Assembly: GCA_015059545.1 (NCBI GenBank)
Contig: SVAG01000003.1
Coordinates: 62,001 to 126,000, forward strand
Reading direction: 5' to 3'
Length of the DNA stretch: 64,000 nt
DNA from: Lactobacillales bacterium
GTDB lineage: Bacteria > Bacillota_I > Bacilli_A > RF39 > UBA660
A model generated the notes under the pieces. The model saw only the letters and a program-made list of their open reading frames with translations. It searched no databases and was not told the origin of the DNA. Shown in pieces: positions 51,889 through 60,854 of this stretch (positions are counted from its first letter, which is position 1; each line of letters starts with the position of its first letter). Made by a program: the position numbers and the translations under genes.

Positions 51889-53109
51889 ATGGAAGAATTA
51901 GAAAGAAAATATATTGATTTAATATTAAAGAGATGTTTAAATTTTGAACAATCTAAATCCTTAATGATTAATTGTGATTTTAAAGAACATGTAGAATTTG
52001 CTTTAAAAGTAAAAGAAAGAGCAAATGAACTTGGAATATTAGATGTATGCATAAATGTAAATGATTTAGATGACATACATGAATATTTAAAAAATACAGA
52101 TATAGAAGATATAGTAGTTAATCCATTAATTGATAGAAGTAATTGGGATAAATATGCAATTAAAGGTGGTGCTATCTTATTTTTAAGTTCTACTGTACCA
52201 GGTTTGATGGATGATATAGAAGAAGAAAAAATTACAAAATGGGTTAAAGAAAGAGAAAAAACAACAAGATATTATAGAAAAAATGTAAGTAAATATACAT
52301 TTCCATGGACAATTGCAGCTCTTCCTAATGAAAGATGGGCAAATATAGTTTTTAAAAACGATACAAATGCATATCAAAAATTATATTTAACAATTATGAA
52401 AATGTGTATGATTGATAGAGAAAACCCTATAGAAGAATGGAATAAATATATAAAAGAAAATAATTATTATAAAGATATATTAAATAGTCTTAATATAACT
52501 AAAATGCACTATACTAATTCATTAGGTACAGATTTAAATATAGAAATACCAAGTAATAATACATGGATTAATTTAGATAAACCAGATGCTTTAGGAAACC
52601 AAATGATTGCTAATATGCCTAGTTATGAAATATTTACATCTCCAGATTATAGAAAAACAAATGGTATTGTATATGCAAGTAAACCACTTTATTATAATGA
52701 TACATGTATTAATGATTTTTATTTAGAATTTAAAGATGGTAAAATTGTTTCATGTTATGCTAAAGAAGGACAAAAACTATTAGAAAAAATGATATCTACA
52801 CATGAAAATGCATCATATTTAGGAGAAGTAGCTTTAGTACCTTATAATTCTCCTATATCAAATACAGGATTAGTATTTAATGAAACATTATTTGATGAAA
52901 ACGCATCTTGTCATTTGGCTTTAGGTGATGGTTTTATGAAATGTTTTGCTGATCATGATAAATTAACAGAAGAAGAATTAAAAGAAAAAGGATTAAATGT
53001 TTCAAATATGCATGTTGATTTTATGATAGGAACTGGTGATTTAAAAATAGAAGCACAAACTAACAAAGGAAAAATATTAATTTTTAAAAATGGTAATTTT
53101 AATTTATAA
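51889..53109 (+). CDS. M29 family aminopeptidase
   Basis: This is a co-catalytic metal aminopeptidase of the AmpS/PepS/AmpT group, acting on peptides in the cytoplasm. Metal and catalytic stretches are LGEVALVPYNSPISNTGLVF, then NETLFDENASCHLALGDGF, and the late NVSNMHVDFMIGTGDL. Length is 406 residues, typical. The start is ATG 51889 after AAAGGAG; the frame is open further upstream but lies in the preceding terminator. Confidence 0.92.
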   Translation: MEELERKYIDLILKRCLNFEQSKSLMINCDFKEHVEFALKVKERANELGILDVCINVNDLDDIHEYLKNTDIEDIVVNPLIDRSNWDKYAIKGGAILFLSSTVPGLMDDIEEEKITKWVKEREKTTRYYRKNVSKYTFPWTIAALPNERWANIVFKNDTNAYQKLYLTIMKMCMIDRENPIEEWNKYIKENNYYKDILNSLNITKMHYTNSLGTDLNIEIPSNNTWINLDKPDALGNQMIANMPSYEIFTSPDYRKTNGIVYASKPLYYNDTCINDFYLEFKDGKIVSCYAKEGQKLLEKMISTHENASYLGEVALVPYNSPISNTGLVFNETLFDENASCHLALGDGFMKCFADHDKLTEEELKEKGLNVSNMHVDFMIGTGDLKIEAQTNKGKILIFKNGNFNL

Positions 53110-53137
53110 AATATTAAAGATACTTTAATATTTTTTC
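53108..53137 (+). terminator. Intrinsic terminator
   Basis: AAAATATTAAAG (53108-53119), loop ATA, CTTTAATATTTT (53123-53134), then Ts: 12 bp, beginning inside the stop codon. Confidence 0.9.
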
Positions 53138-53143
53138 TTTATT

Positions 53144-53167
53144 TGTTATAATTAAATAGGTGATAAT
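53144..53167 (+). promoter_or_regulatory. Extended -10 promoter of holA
   Basis: TG-T-TATAAT with the hexamer at 53147-53152, then AGGTGATAAT; ATG is 15 nt after the -10 box. Confidence 0.7.
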
Positions 53168-54109
53168 ATGTATTTATATTATGGATTAGAACAATTCTTA
53201 ATTAGTAAAGAAATTGATAAGATTAAAAAAGATAATAATATAGAAGATATTGATATAGTTAGATATGATTTAGAAAATACTAAATTAGAAACTATAATAG
53301 AAGATGCTTTATCTATATCTTTATTTAGTAATAAGAAATTAATAATAGTAGATAATGCTTATATATTTACTGGAACAACAAATAAAAAATTAATTGAACA
53401 AAATACCGATGTTTTAAAAGATTATATTAATAATGGTGAATTTACTAATATTATAATTTTTAATATATTAAAAGAAAAACTTGATGAAAGAAAAAATATT
53501 GTTAAATTAATAAAAGAAAAAGGTATTGTTAAAGATTTTAATCTATCTAACAATATAAATAAATATATATTAGATATGTTTGATAACTATAAAATATCTA
53601 ATAATAATATAAATTTATTAATAAATAGAGTAGGTAGTAATTTAGAAATATTAAGTAGAGAAATAGAAAAAATCAAAATATATAAAGATAATGATCTAGA
53701 AATAAAAGAAGAAGATATAATTAATTTGACTACTAAAAATATAGATACTGACTTTTTTAGTTTAATTGAAAATATTGTATCTAAAAATAAAGAAAAAGCG
53801 TTAGAAAGTTATTTTGAAATAATTAAATACGGTGAAGAACCTATAAAAATAATAGTTGTACTTGCTAATAAATTTAGACTTATATATCAAGCTAAAAATT
53901 TATATAAAAAAGGATATTCTGAAAAAGATATAAGTTCATTATTAGGAAGCAATTATTATGCTATAAAAAAATGTTTAGAAAGTAGTAGAAAATATAGTGA
54001 TAAAGTATTACTTGATTGTATTTTAAAACTTGCTAATTTAGATATAGATATTAAAAATGGTAAAATAGATAAAAATTTAGGTTTAGAATTATTTATTATG
54101 ACATTATAA
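53168..54109 (+). CDS. holA: DNA polymerase III delta subunit
   Basis: HolA opens the beta clamp in the clamp loader. The start MYLYYGLEQFLISKEIDKIK is the family opening. An AAA-like first domain contains LFSNKKLIIVDNAYIF, and the lid has LINRVGSNLEILSREIEKI. The collar contains EPIKIIVVLANKFRLIYQAK. Length is 313 residues. It lacks a usable Walker A motif, as usual for delta. It is convergent with the PilB-type gene and shares a bidirectional terminator with it. Confidence 0.9.
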   Translation: MYLYYGLEQFLISKEIDKIKKDNNIEDIDIVRYDLENTKLETIIEDALSISLFSNKKLIIVDNAYIFTGTTNKKLIEQNTDVLKDYINNGEFTNIIIFNILKEKLDERKNIVKLIKEKGIVKDFNLSNNINKYILDMFDNYKISNNNINLLINRVGSNLEILSREIEKIKIYKDNDLEIKEEDIINLTTKNIDTDFFSLIENIVSKNKEKALESYFEIIKYGEEPIKIIVVLANKFRLIYQAKNLYKKGYSEKDISSLLGSNYYAIKKCLESSRKYSDKVLLDCILKLANLDIDIKNGKIDKNLGLELFIMTL

Positions 54110-54135
54110 AAAGACACTTAATAGTGTCTTTTAAA
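54108..54135. terminator. Bidirectional terminator
   Basis: AAAAAGACACT (54108-54118), loop TAAT, AGTGTCTTTT (54123-54132), with T-runs on both strands. Confidence 0.88.
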
Positions 54136-55534
54136 ATTGTATATCGATTGTATCTAAATCTTTTAATATATCATTAACATTTATCATGTTATTTTTAATT
54201 TTTTCTTCTGTTGAAACATTTTTATTTATTTCTTCAGTTTTTGTAGGTGGAGTTATATTTGCTACTTCTTCTTTTTCAGCACTATGATTACTTATATTTG
54301 TTAAATCTAAAGCATCTTTTAAACTTGATTCTCCTTCAGTTGATTTATCATCATTATCTAATTCTATTATTTTTAATATTTCTTCAACTGTTGTTTCACC
54401 ATTTGCTACTTTTTCTAAACCATCTTGAAGTAGGGTATTAACATCACTACTATAAACTAATTTTCTTAATTTATCTTTTCTAAGATTACTACTAATAGCA
54501 TCTTTTATTTCTTGATTAACTAATAATACTTCATGGATAGCTATACGACCTTTATAACCATTTGAACATTCTTCGCATCCTTCAGTAGTGTATATTTCTT
54601 CAACATCTTTATTTAAAACTTTTTTAAATAGATCTTTTTCATATTCATTTGTTTGTCTTTTTGTTTTACAGTTTGGACATAATTTTCTAGCTAATTTTTG
54701 TGATACAATTCCTGTTAAAGCACTTGAGAGTAGGTATCTTTCAACATCCATATCTAATAAACGTTCAATTGTATTAAGTGAGTTATTGGTGTGGATTGTA
54801 GATAATACTAAGTGTCCTGTAATAGAAGCACGAACAGCTATTTTAGCAGTTTCTGTATCACGAATTTCCCCAATCATTATAATATTAGGGTCTTGACGTA
54901 AGATAGAACGTAGTGCATTAGCAAATGTAAGACCAATTTCACTGTTTGTTTGTACTTGGTTAACACCTTCAATATTCATTTCTATTGGGTCTTCAACTGT
55001 AATAATATTAGTGTCTTCTTTATTTAGTCTTTGTAATACAGAGTATACTGTAGTAGATTTCCCAGATCCAGTAGCACCTGTTACTAAAATAATACCATTT
55101 GGAGCTGAAATCATTTTTACTATTTTTTCATAATTTTCGTCTGTAAATCCTAAAGATTCAAGTCCAGCTTGACTCATTGTATAATCCAAGATACGGACAA
55201 CTATTTTTTCTCCATTTATAGTAGGTAAGCAAGATACACGAAGATCTAAATCAATATTTTGTAATGTTGTTTTAATAGCACCATCTTGTGGTAATCTTGA
55301 TTCAGTTATATTCATACCTGATATAATTTTAATACGTGTTATTAAGTTCTTTTTAATATCATTAGGAACTTCAGCATAATCTATTAAAGCACCATCTATA
55401 CGTATTCTAATTAACATGAAATTTTCATGTGGGTCAAAGTGAATATCACTCGCATTTCTTTTACTACTATCAACTAATATTTCATTTACTATTTCAACTA
55501 CAGGGATTTTATCAAAATCAAATTTTTTTAACAT
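54131..55534 (-). CDS. PilB/GspE-type assembly ATPase
   Basis: This hexameric ATPase powers type IV pilus or type II secretion fibre extension. The second N-terminal domain is present (ASDIHFDPHENFMLIRIRID), but the first MshEN/N1 domain is missing. Walker A is GATGSGKST, the Asp box ITVEDPIEMNIEGVNQ, Walker B DPNIIMIGEIRDTETA, and the His box STIHTNN. The zinc motif has CPNC and CEECSNGYKGR. A low-complexity acidic tail extends from about residue 395. Length is 467 residues. It is divergent from two prepilin genes. PilC and the prepilin peptidase are not in this window. Confidence 0.93.
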   Translation of the reverse strand: MLKKFDFDKIPVVEIVNEILVDSSKRNASDIHFDPHENFMLIRIRIDGALIDYAEVPNDIKKNLITRIKIISGMNITESRLPQDGAIKTTLQNIDLDLRVSCLPTINGEKIVVRILDYTMSQAGLESLGFTDENYEKIVKMISAPNGIILVTGATGSGKSTTVYSVLQRLNKEDTNIITVEDPIEMNIEGVNQVQTNSEIGLTFANALRSILRQDPNIIMIGEIRDTETAKIAVRASITGHLVLSTIHTNNSLNTIERLLDMDVERYLLSSALTGIVSQKLARKLCPNCKTKRQTNEYEKDLFKKVLNKDVEEIYTTEGCEECSNGYKGRIAIHEVLLVNQEIKDAISSNLRKDKLRKLVYSSDVNTLLQDGLEKVANGETTVEEILKIIELDNDDKSTEGESSLKDALDLTNISNHSAEKEEVANITPPTKTEEINKNVSTEEKIKNNMINVNDILKDLDTIDIQF

Positions 55535-55588
55535 AAAAAATTCAACTCCTTTTTATTCTTAATTTAGGACTAGATTTTATCCTAGATA

Positions 55589-55600
55589 TATTATATAATA
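55589..55600. promoter_or_regulatory. Palindromic shared -10 region between PilB-type and prepilin genes
   Basis: TATTATATAATA is self-complementary and provides a TATAAT on each strand (plus 55594-55599, minus 55595-55590). On the minus strand TTGCAT lies 18 bp upstream. This suggests overlapping divergent promoters for the ATPase and the prepilins. Confidence 0.5.
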
Positions 55601-55637
55601 TTATTAGGGTAAAATGCAATAACAAAGGAGTTAATTT

Positions 55638-56174
55638 ATGAAAAAAAGAAATAAGGGGTTCATGTTAATTGAAACATTAGTTGTATCTACTTTTATAATA
55701 ACAGTACTTATATATTTATATATTCAATTTGTTAATTTAAAGAAAAGTTATGACACAAGTTTTAGTTATGATACTATACCAGGATTATATAGTGCTAAAG
55801 AAATTGATAAATTTATAAATAATAATTATGGATATGCTGATTTCATTGAAGAAGTTGATTCTAATGATAATAAATATATTGAATTAGTAGATGAAAATAA
55901 ATGTGATTATATATACTTTTCAGGTAATATTAATTATTGTGATAGACTTATAAGTAATTCTAATATGAAAACTGTATTGCTTGCTAGTACAGATATAAGT
56001 AAATTAAAAGAAAATTTAAAAACAAACAATCCTTATTCAAATGAATTATATTTATATGTAAAAAATATGAATTTAAAAAATTTAGAAAATTCTTATATTT
56101 TAATTGTTGAGTATAATGATAAAACTTTCTCATATGTAAAAATTGAAAAGACTGTAGGTGAAGATAATGAATAA
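55638..56174 (+). CDS. Prepilin-like protein, 178 residues
   Basis: The signal is KRNKGFMLIETLVVSTFIIT with cleavage after Gly7 and Glu5 conserved. A long N-terminal helix is followed by a mixed alpha/beta domain with two Cys (NKCDYIYFSGNINYC) and an end FSYVKIEKT. The size is right for a minor pilin. The site is AAAGGAGTT. The next prepilin gene starts 8 nt before its stop. Confidence 0.8.
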   Translation: MKKRNKGFMLIETLVVSTFIITVLIYLYIQFVNLKKSYDTSFSYDTIPGLYSAKEIDKFINNNYGYADFIEEVDSNDNKYIELVDENKCDYIYFSGNINYCDRLISNSNMKTVLLASTDISKLKENLKTNNPYSNELYLYVKNMNLKNLENSYILIVEYNDKTFSYVKIEKTVGEDNE

Positions 56175-57486
56175 AAAGGGATTTACAGTTGTTGAACTTA
56201 TGACTACATTTGCTTTAGTAGCCATTATTTCTATTTTATTAATAAATCTTACTATTACTTTAAAAGAAATATATGTAAATGGTGATATGAAAACAGCCCT
56301 TCTTACAAAACAAGGAACTATGACAGATAAAATATATAAAGATTTGAAAGAAAATAAATTAATTAGTTTAACTTCTTGTGGAACTAATTGTATTAATTTT
56401 GAATATGAAACTGGTACTAAAGTATTAAAAATTAATAAAGACAAAAAAATATTAACTTATGATAATTATTCAATTAAATTAGGTGATGGAGGATATTTTG
56501 GTACTGTAGAAATTAGTAATTATGATTCAGATATAGGATATATTTTAAATTTAAATGTTCCTATATATAATAGACTTGTAAAAGGAAATTTTGGTATAAA
56601 TATTAATCATCAATTAGAAGATTTAATATTTGATGATACAATTTCTTTTGATATTGTAGAAAAAAATAAAAAAATTATATGTAAAAGAGCAGTAAATCTT
56701 CATACTGAAGAATGTAAACAAACTGATGAAGAATATTTTTGTAGTGCTGCAGGTTATACAAAAAATGGTTCAAAAGGAACATCTATAATTACTTATGGTA
56801 ATTTTGGCATAAAAGGTGTACTTACAAGTGGAGATGCATTTGATTGTGATGTTAATGGTGATGGAATTTATAATGCAGAAAATGAAAGATTTTATTATTT
56901 AACTGATATAGATAAAAATACTGCATCATTAATTTATTATAATAATACAGCAAAAGGTGTGCCAGATAATACAAATGCTAGTTCAGTTGCATATGATGAT
57001 ACTCATGGAACAACAAATGATACTGTTAAGAATAATTATGGACCAGTAACAGCAATAACTAATTTACCTACAACAACTCAATGGAAAAATGTAAAATTAA
57101 AAAATATTAATAGACAAATTTTAAATGAATCAGGTGGTTCTACAACAGCAGCCGGAACACTTCCTGCTAAATTTAATTATAGTGGATATACAGCAAGGTT
57201 AATAACAGTTGATGAACTAGATAAAGCTTGTAAAGTGACTATTGGAACAGAATCAAAAGGAGAATTTGATAATTGTATCTATTTATTAGAAAATTCAATT
57301 TTTTCAAGTGATTCAATCAATAGTAATAAAGGATATTGGATAGAAAATGCTAGTAAAAAAAATATTAATTCTTCATGGACTTTTTATTCAGGAGGCAGAG
57401 CAGGAGTTCGTAATCTAGTATATAATAATAATGGATATGGTGTTAGACCAGTAATAGAAGTGGCTAAGGAAAATATTGCATATTAA
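56167..57486 (+). CDS. Prepilin-like protein with EF-hand loop and DUF6273-like end
   Basis: The signal MNKKGFTVVELMTTFALVAI has cleavage after Gly5 and Glu5. Residues about 20-165 look like a minor pilin domain with Cys pairs. A calcium-loop-like DVNGDGIYNAENE follows near residue 230. The end, GYWIENASKKNINSSWTFYS through NNGYGVRPVIEVA, resembles the C-terminal domain of the 50248 protein. Length is 439 residues. The start is ATG 56167 after AGGTGA; in-frame GTG 56158 is part of that site. Confidence 0.78.
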   Translation: MNKKGFTVVELMTTFALVAIISILLINLTITLKEIYVNGDMKTALLTKQGTMTDKIYKDLKENKLISLTSCGTNCINFEYETGTKVLKINKDKKILTYDNYSIKLGDGGYFGTVEISNYDSDIGYILNLNVPIYNRLVKGNFGININHQLEDLIFDDTISFDIVEKNKKIICKRAVNLHTEECKQTDEEYFCSAAGYTKNGSKGTSIITYGNFGIKGVLTSGDAFDCDVNGDGIYNAENERFYYLTDIDKNTASLIYYNNTAKGVPDNTNASSVAYDDTHGTTNDTVKNNYGPVTAITNLPTTTQWKNVKLKNINRQILNESGGSTTAAGTLPAKFNYSGYTARLITVDELDKACKVTIGTESKGEFDNCIYLLENSIFSSDSINSNKGYWIENASKKNINSSWTFYSGGRAGVRNLVYNNNGYGVRPVIEVAKENIAY

Positions 57487-57508
57487 AAGCACTTATTTGT
57501 GCTTTTTT
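57485..57508. terminator. Bidirectional terminator
   Basis: AAAAGCAC (57485-57492), loop TTATTT, GTGCTTTT (57499-57506), with T-runs on both strands. Confidence 0.85.
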
Positions 57509-58430
57509 ATATTATAAAATCAAATAAAAAGTATATTAATAAGCCGGTAATAGAAGAATGAAGTAATCTTGCTATTAGATATGGTTGATATTTAATTGGA
57601 GTATCAGAAATTATACTTTTTACTTGCATATGAACACTTATTCCTCCAAATGAAAGTATCATTCCAATAATGGTACTTTTTTGTTTTAAAGTGATATCTA
57701 ATATACTTATATTACTAATACCACCTGTCATTTCTAAAATACCACTTATAATACCTTTTATATATGGATTAAATACTATATATTCATTCAATAAATTAGT
57801 TATTACTAAAAATACTATGATAGTACCCAGTATTAAAAAAAGAGTATTAAATGCATTTAAAATAGAAGTAGATAGTATATTTGAAAAAGATAAAGTTTCT
57901 TTTTTTATATTCATATTTGTATTGTTAATAGGTGTTTTAATTATATTTCTAAGTAAAAAACCAACTATAAAATTAGTTAAATAATGAATTATTAATATAA
58001 ATAATCCAATTTTTTTATTATTTAAAAAAGTAATAGAAATAGCACCTAATATAAATAAAGGATTAGAAAAATGAGTAAACATAAGTATTTTAGTAGCTTC
58101 TAATTCATTTATTTCTCCTTTTAAATATAAATCTTTTGTATATTTAGAATTACTTGGAAAACCTGATATCATACTCATTACTAATATAAAAGCACATTTA
58201 GAATTAATTTTAAAAAAATTATTCATTATGGGTTTAAATAACTTAGAAATAAATTCTACAAAACCATAATTTACTAATAATTCTGAAATAATAAAAAAAG
58301 GAAAAAGAGAAGGAAAAATACTATTTTTAAATATTTCTATTGCTTGTACAACAGTATTTATAACAATAGAAGAATTTAAAAGAATTAAATATGCTACTAC
58401 GATAAGAAAAATCATTATTATCTTTTTCAT
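57507..58430 (-). CDS. ylbJ: Sporulation integral membrane protein YlbJ
   Basis: YlbJ is a Gate-domain membrane protein needed for spore formation in B. subtilis. The product has eight or so helices and the family stretches SIFPSLFPFFIISELLVNYG, ISGFPSNSKYTKDLYLKGE and FTHFSNPLFILGAIS, with a later MILSFGGISVHMQVKSII. Length is 307 residues, shorter than Bacillus YlbJ. It is divergent from ylbL; in Bacillus ylbJ and ylbL are also near each other. The promoter-to-ATG distance is 16 nt. Confidence 0.9.
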   Translation of the reverse strand: MKKIIMIFLIVVAYLILLNSSIVINTVVQAIEIFKNSIFPSLFPFFIISELLVNYGFVEFISKLFKPIMNNFFKINSKCAFILVMSMISGFPSNSKYTKDLYLKGEINELEATKILMFTHFSNPLFILGAISITFLNNKKIGLFILIIHYLTNFIVGFLLRNIIKTPINNTNMNIKKETLSFSNILSTSILNAFNTLFLILGTIIVFLVITNLLNEYIVFNPYIKGIISGILEMTGGISNISILDITLKQKSTIIGMILSFGGISVHMQVKSIISDTPIKYQPYLIARLLHSSITGLLIYFLFDFII

Positions 58431-58440
58431 TTATTTCACC

Positions 58441-58475
58441 TTACTAATTATATGTAATTATGATATAATTAGTAA
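58441..58475. promoter_or_regulatory. Symmetric divergent promoter of ylbJ and ylbL
   Basis: TTACTAATTATA (58441-58452) is repeated inverted as TATAATTAGTAA (58464-58475). Each arm carries one gene's TATAAT (plus 58464-58469; minus 58452-58447) and a TTACTA placed 17 bp from the opposite -10. The whole region reads the same on both strands except for the 11-bp centre. It could also be a repressor operator. Confidence 0.6.
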
Positions 58476-58506
58476 GAAAAACATATAATTATTTGAAAGG
58501 ATTAAT

Positions 58507-59502
58507 ATGAAAAAAATAATAAATTTATTAAAAAATAATATATCTTTTATTTTAACTTTAATTATTACATTTTTTGTTTTAACATTTGAACTTCCTTATT
58601 ATATAGAAGCTCCAGGTGGTTTAATAGATTTAAAAAATAGATATGAAATAGAACAAAGTTATGATATAAAAGGTAGTATTAACATGACATATGTATCAGA
58701 GTATAAAGCTACAATAGCAACTTTTTTAATAGCAAAACTAAATAATGATTTAGATATTTATAAAAAAGAAGAAATATTACCTAATAATATAACAGAAGAA
58801 GAAAATGATTTTTTAGGTGAGATGTTACTTAAAGAAGCTAGTAATAATGCTATTATAAATGCTTATAAAAAAGCCGAAAAAGAATATAAAATAGTAGATG
58901 AAAAATTATATGTAACATATATATATGAAGAAGCTAAAACTGATTTAAAAATAAAAGATCAAATTATAAGCGTTGATGGTATTAATGTAAAAAACAAACA
59001 AGAAATAAATAATATTATTAAAAATAAAAATATAAATGATATGATAAATATTAAAGTAATTAATAATAAAAAAGAATACAATAGATATGCTTATGTATTA
59101 AAAGATAATATTATTGGAATAATAGCAACAAGTAATAAAAAAATAAACACATTTCCTAAAATAAAAGTAAATTATGAAAATAATGAATTTGGATCTAGTG
59201 GTGGACTTATGACATCTTTATCAATATATAGTAAATTAATAAATTATGATATTACAAATGGATATACTGTTTCTGGTACAGGAACAATTGATGATGCTGG
59301 AATAGTAGGGGAAATAGATGGTGTTAAATATAAATTAAAAGGTGCTGTTAAAGAAAACGCTGATATTTTCTTAGTTCCTTGTGGAGATAATTATAAAGAA
59401 GCAATTAAATTAAAAAAAGAGAACAATTATGATATAGAAATAGTAGAAGTTAAAACATTTGATGATGTAATTAATTATTTAAATAAAAAAAGAGATATCT
59501 AA
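58507..59502 (+). CDS. ylbL: Lon-like PDZ serine protease YlbL/SepM
   Basis: A membrane-anchored protease facing outside; B. subtilis YlbL acts in DNA damage checkpoint recovery. One N-terminal helix (ISFILTLIITFFVLTFELPY) is followed by YYIEAPGGLIDL, a PDZ domain around LKIKDQIISVDGINVKN, and a Lon protease domain. The catalytic Ser is in FGSSGGLM (about residue 231) and the Lys in DGVKYKLKGA. Length is 331 residues. Confidence 0.92.
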   Translation: MKKIINLLKNNISFILTLIITFFVLTFELPYYIEAPGGLIDLKNRYEIEQSYDIKGSINMTYVSEYKATIATFLIAKLNNDLDIYKKEEILPNNITEEENDFLGEMLLKEASNNAIINAYKKAEKEYKIVDEKLYVTYIYEEAKTDLKIKDQIISVDGINVKNKQEINNIIKNKNINDMINIKVINNKKEYNRYAYVLKDNIIGIIATSNKKINTFPKIKVNYENNEFGSSGGLMTSLSIYSKLINYDITNGYTVSGTGTIDDAGIVGEIDGVKYKLKGAVKENADIFLVPCGDNYKEAIKLKKENNYDIEIVEVKTFDDVINYLNKKRDI

Positions 59503-59515
59503 TCTCTTTTATTTT
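59488..59515. terminator. Bidirectional terminator
   Basis: AAAAGAGAT (59488-59496), loop ATCTA with the ylbL stop, ATCTCTTTT (59502-59510), serving both convergent genes. Confidence 0.8.
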
Positions 59516-60423
59516 GCTTCTAAAAATAAATTTTTATTGTATATATGTTCATTGTCTTTTTTGTTTTCAAGTGTTTTAGTATCAATTAAATAGTAGTCAA
59601 ATTGTAAAATATTTTTTCCAGTATTAGTAACTGGGTCATCCCAAGTTAAATCTAAATGTTTCCAACTATTATTTATATATATATAATTCCATATATGATT
59701 TTCACTTGATATTTTATAACTTTTAATATTCATTTTTTCTAAAAATAATTCCATAGCATCTGTATAACCACCACATAATCCAATTTTTTGTATTAGTGGG
59801 CCATAAGCAGTATTTGATTTATATTTTCTATCTTCAGTAGCTGTATTAACCCAATTTTTATCATAAACCGAGTTATTTATAATATAGTTATGTATTGTTT
59901 TAATTTTTTGTTCATCTGTCATTGTATTATTGATAATTTTATTATATATAGTATCAACTTGTTTATTTATTAATGTAATTTCATAATTATTATATAGTTT
60001 AGTTATATCAACTGTAATTCTTCCAAAATTATTCATATTAACACTTATAGAATTATAACTGTTATATGGATGAACGTAATTATTAATAATAGATAATATT
60101 TCGTTTTCTGGATCTGTTATTTCTTCAATATCTTTAACACAATCTTTATATTCTTCACCACAATAAAATGTAAAATTAGTTTCACCATTATTAAGAATTG
60201 TATAGAAAACATTATATAATTCTTGTTTACTATTTGGATAGAAATTATTTGTTCTTTGAACGAATTCAAAATCATAATTTCTTGTATATTCATTTGGAGT
60301 AGGGATAGAACATTCCTTTTTATATATAAAATTATCTATTACATAATTAGTGATATTCTCTTTATAACATAATGTAAGAATTAATAATGTTGTAAGAAAT
60401 AAAAACGCAAATACTTTTTTCAT
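59509..60423 (-). CDS. Transglutaminase-like exported protein
   Basis: An N-terminal hydrophobic helix (VFAFLFLTTLLILTLCYKE) is a signal or anchor. Residues about 175-285 form a transglutaminase/protease-like fold with a complete triad: Cys in IGLCGGYTDAMELFL, His in SENHIWNYIYI, and Asp in WKHLDLTWDDPV. Such proteins act as peptidases or crosslinkers at the surface. Length is 304 residues. No operon partner is seen. Confidence 0.85.
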   Translation of the reverse strand: MKKVFAFLFLTTLLILTLCYKENITNYVIDNFIYKKECSIPTPNEYTRNYDFEFVQRTNNFYPNSKQELYNVFYTILNNGETNFTFYCGEEYKDCVKDIEEITDPENEILSIINNYVHPYNSYNSISVNMNNFGRITVDITKLYNNYEITLINKQVDTIYNKIINNTMTDEQKIKTIHNYIINNSVYDKNWVNTATEDRKYKSNTAYGPLIQKIGLCGGYTDAMELFLEKMNIKSYKISSENHIWNYIYINNSWKHLDLTWDDPVTNTGKNILQFDYYLIDTKTLENKKDNEHIYNKNLFLEAK

Positions 60424-60470
60424 ATTATCACCTAATATAATTATAACACATAAAGTTTATTAATCAATTA

Positions 60471-60493
60471 AAAAAAATGTCATTAGACATTTT
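60471..60493 (-). terminator. Intrinsic terminator of rpsT
   Basis: The stem is 60486-60493 with 60474-60481 (on the minus strand AAAATGTC and GACATTTT), loop TAAT, then Ts. Confidence 0.8.
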
Positions 60494-60755
60494 ATTGCAT
60501 ATCATTTACTTTTTTAGTTAATCTTGATTTATTACGAGCTACATAGTTGTTTGTAACAACTTTTGCTGATCCAGCCTTGTCAATTCTTTTAATTGCTACT
60601 TTTAAAGCTTCTTTAGCAGCATCTTTATCTTTACTAGCTACAGCTCTTTCAACGTTTTTAATAGCTGTTTTCATACTAGCTTTGTAATTATTATTTATAA
60701 CTCTTTTCTTTTCAATAGTTTTTACTGCTTTTTTAGCATTTTTCATATTTGGCAT
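60492..60755 (-). CDS. rpsT: 30S ribosomal protein S20
   Basis: S20 binds 16S rRNA early in 30S assembly. The 87-residue basic helical protein reads MPNMKNAKKAVKTIEKKRVI, then NYKASMKTAIKNVERAVASK and KNKSRLTKKVNDM-type ends (ARNKSRLTKKVNDM here), as in other S20 proteins. The site GGAGGTGAAA is strong. The minus-strand promoter has TTGCTT, a 17-bp spacer and TG-A-TAAAAT. It is divergent from gpr, as often in Firmicutes. Confidence 0.97.
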   Translation of the reverse strand: MPNMKNAKKAVKTIEKKRVINNNYKASMKTAIKNVERAVASKDKDAAKEALKVAIKRIDKAGSAKVVTNNYVARNKSRLTKKVNDMQ

Positions 60756-60809
60756 ATTTTCACCTCCAAGTCATTAACATATCCATTTTATCAAAAAAAA
60801 TATAAAAAA

Positions 60810-60840
60810 GCAAATAAAAAGTATAATTTTGGTAAAAATA
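60810..60840 (+). promoter_or_regulatory. Candidate sigma-F promoter of gpr
   Basis: GCAAA (60810-60814), 16-bp spacer, GGTAAAAATA (60831-60840). The second element is a full match to the sigma-F -10 consensus GGNAANAHTR; the first matches GYWTA at four of five. gpr of B. subtilis is transcribed by sigma-F and sigma-G. The start codon is 14 nt downstream. Confidence 0.65.
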
Positions 60841-60854
60841 TTAATGGTGATACT

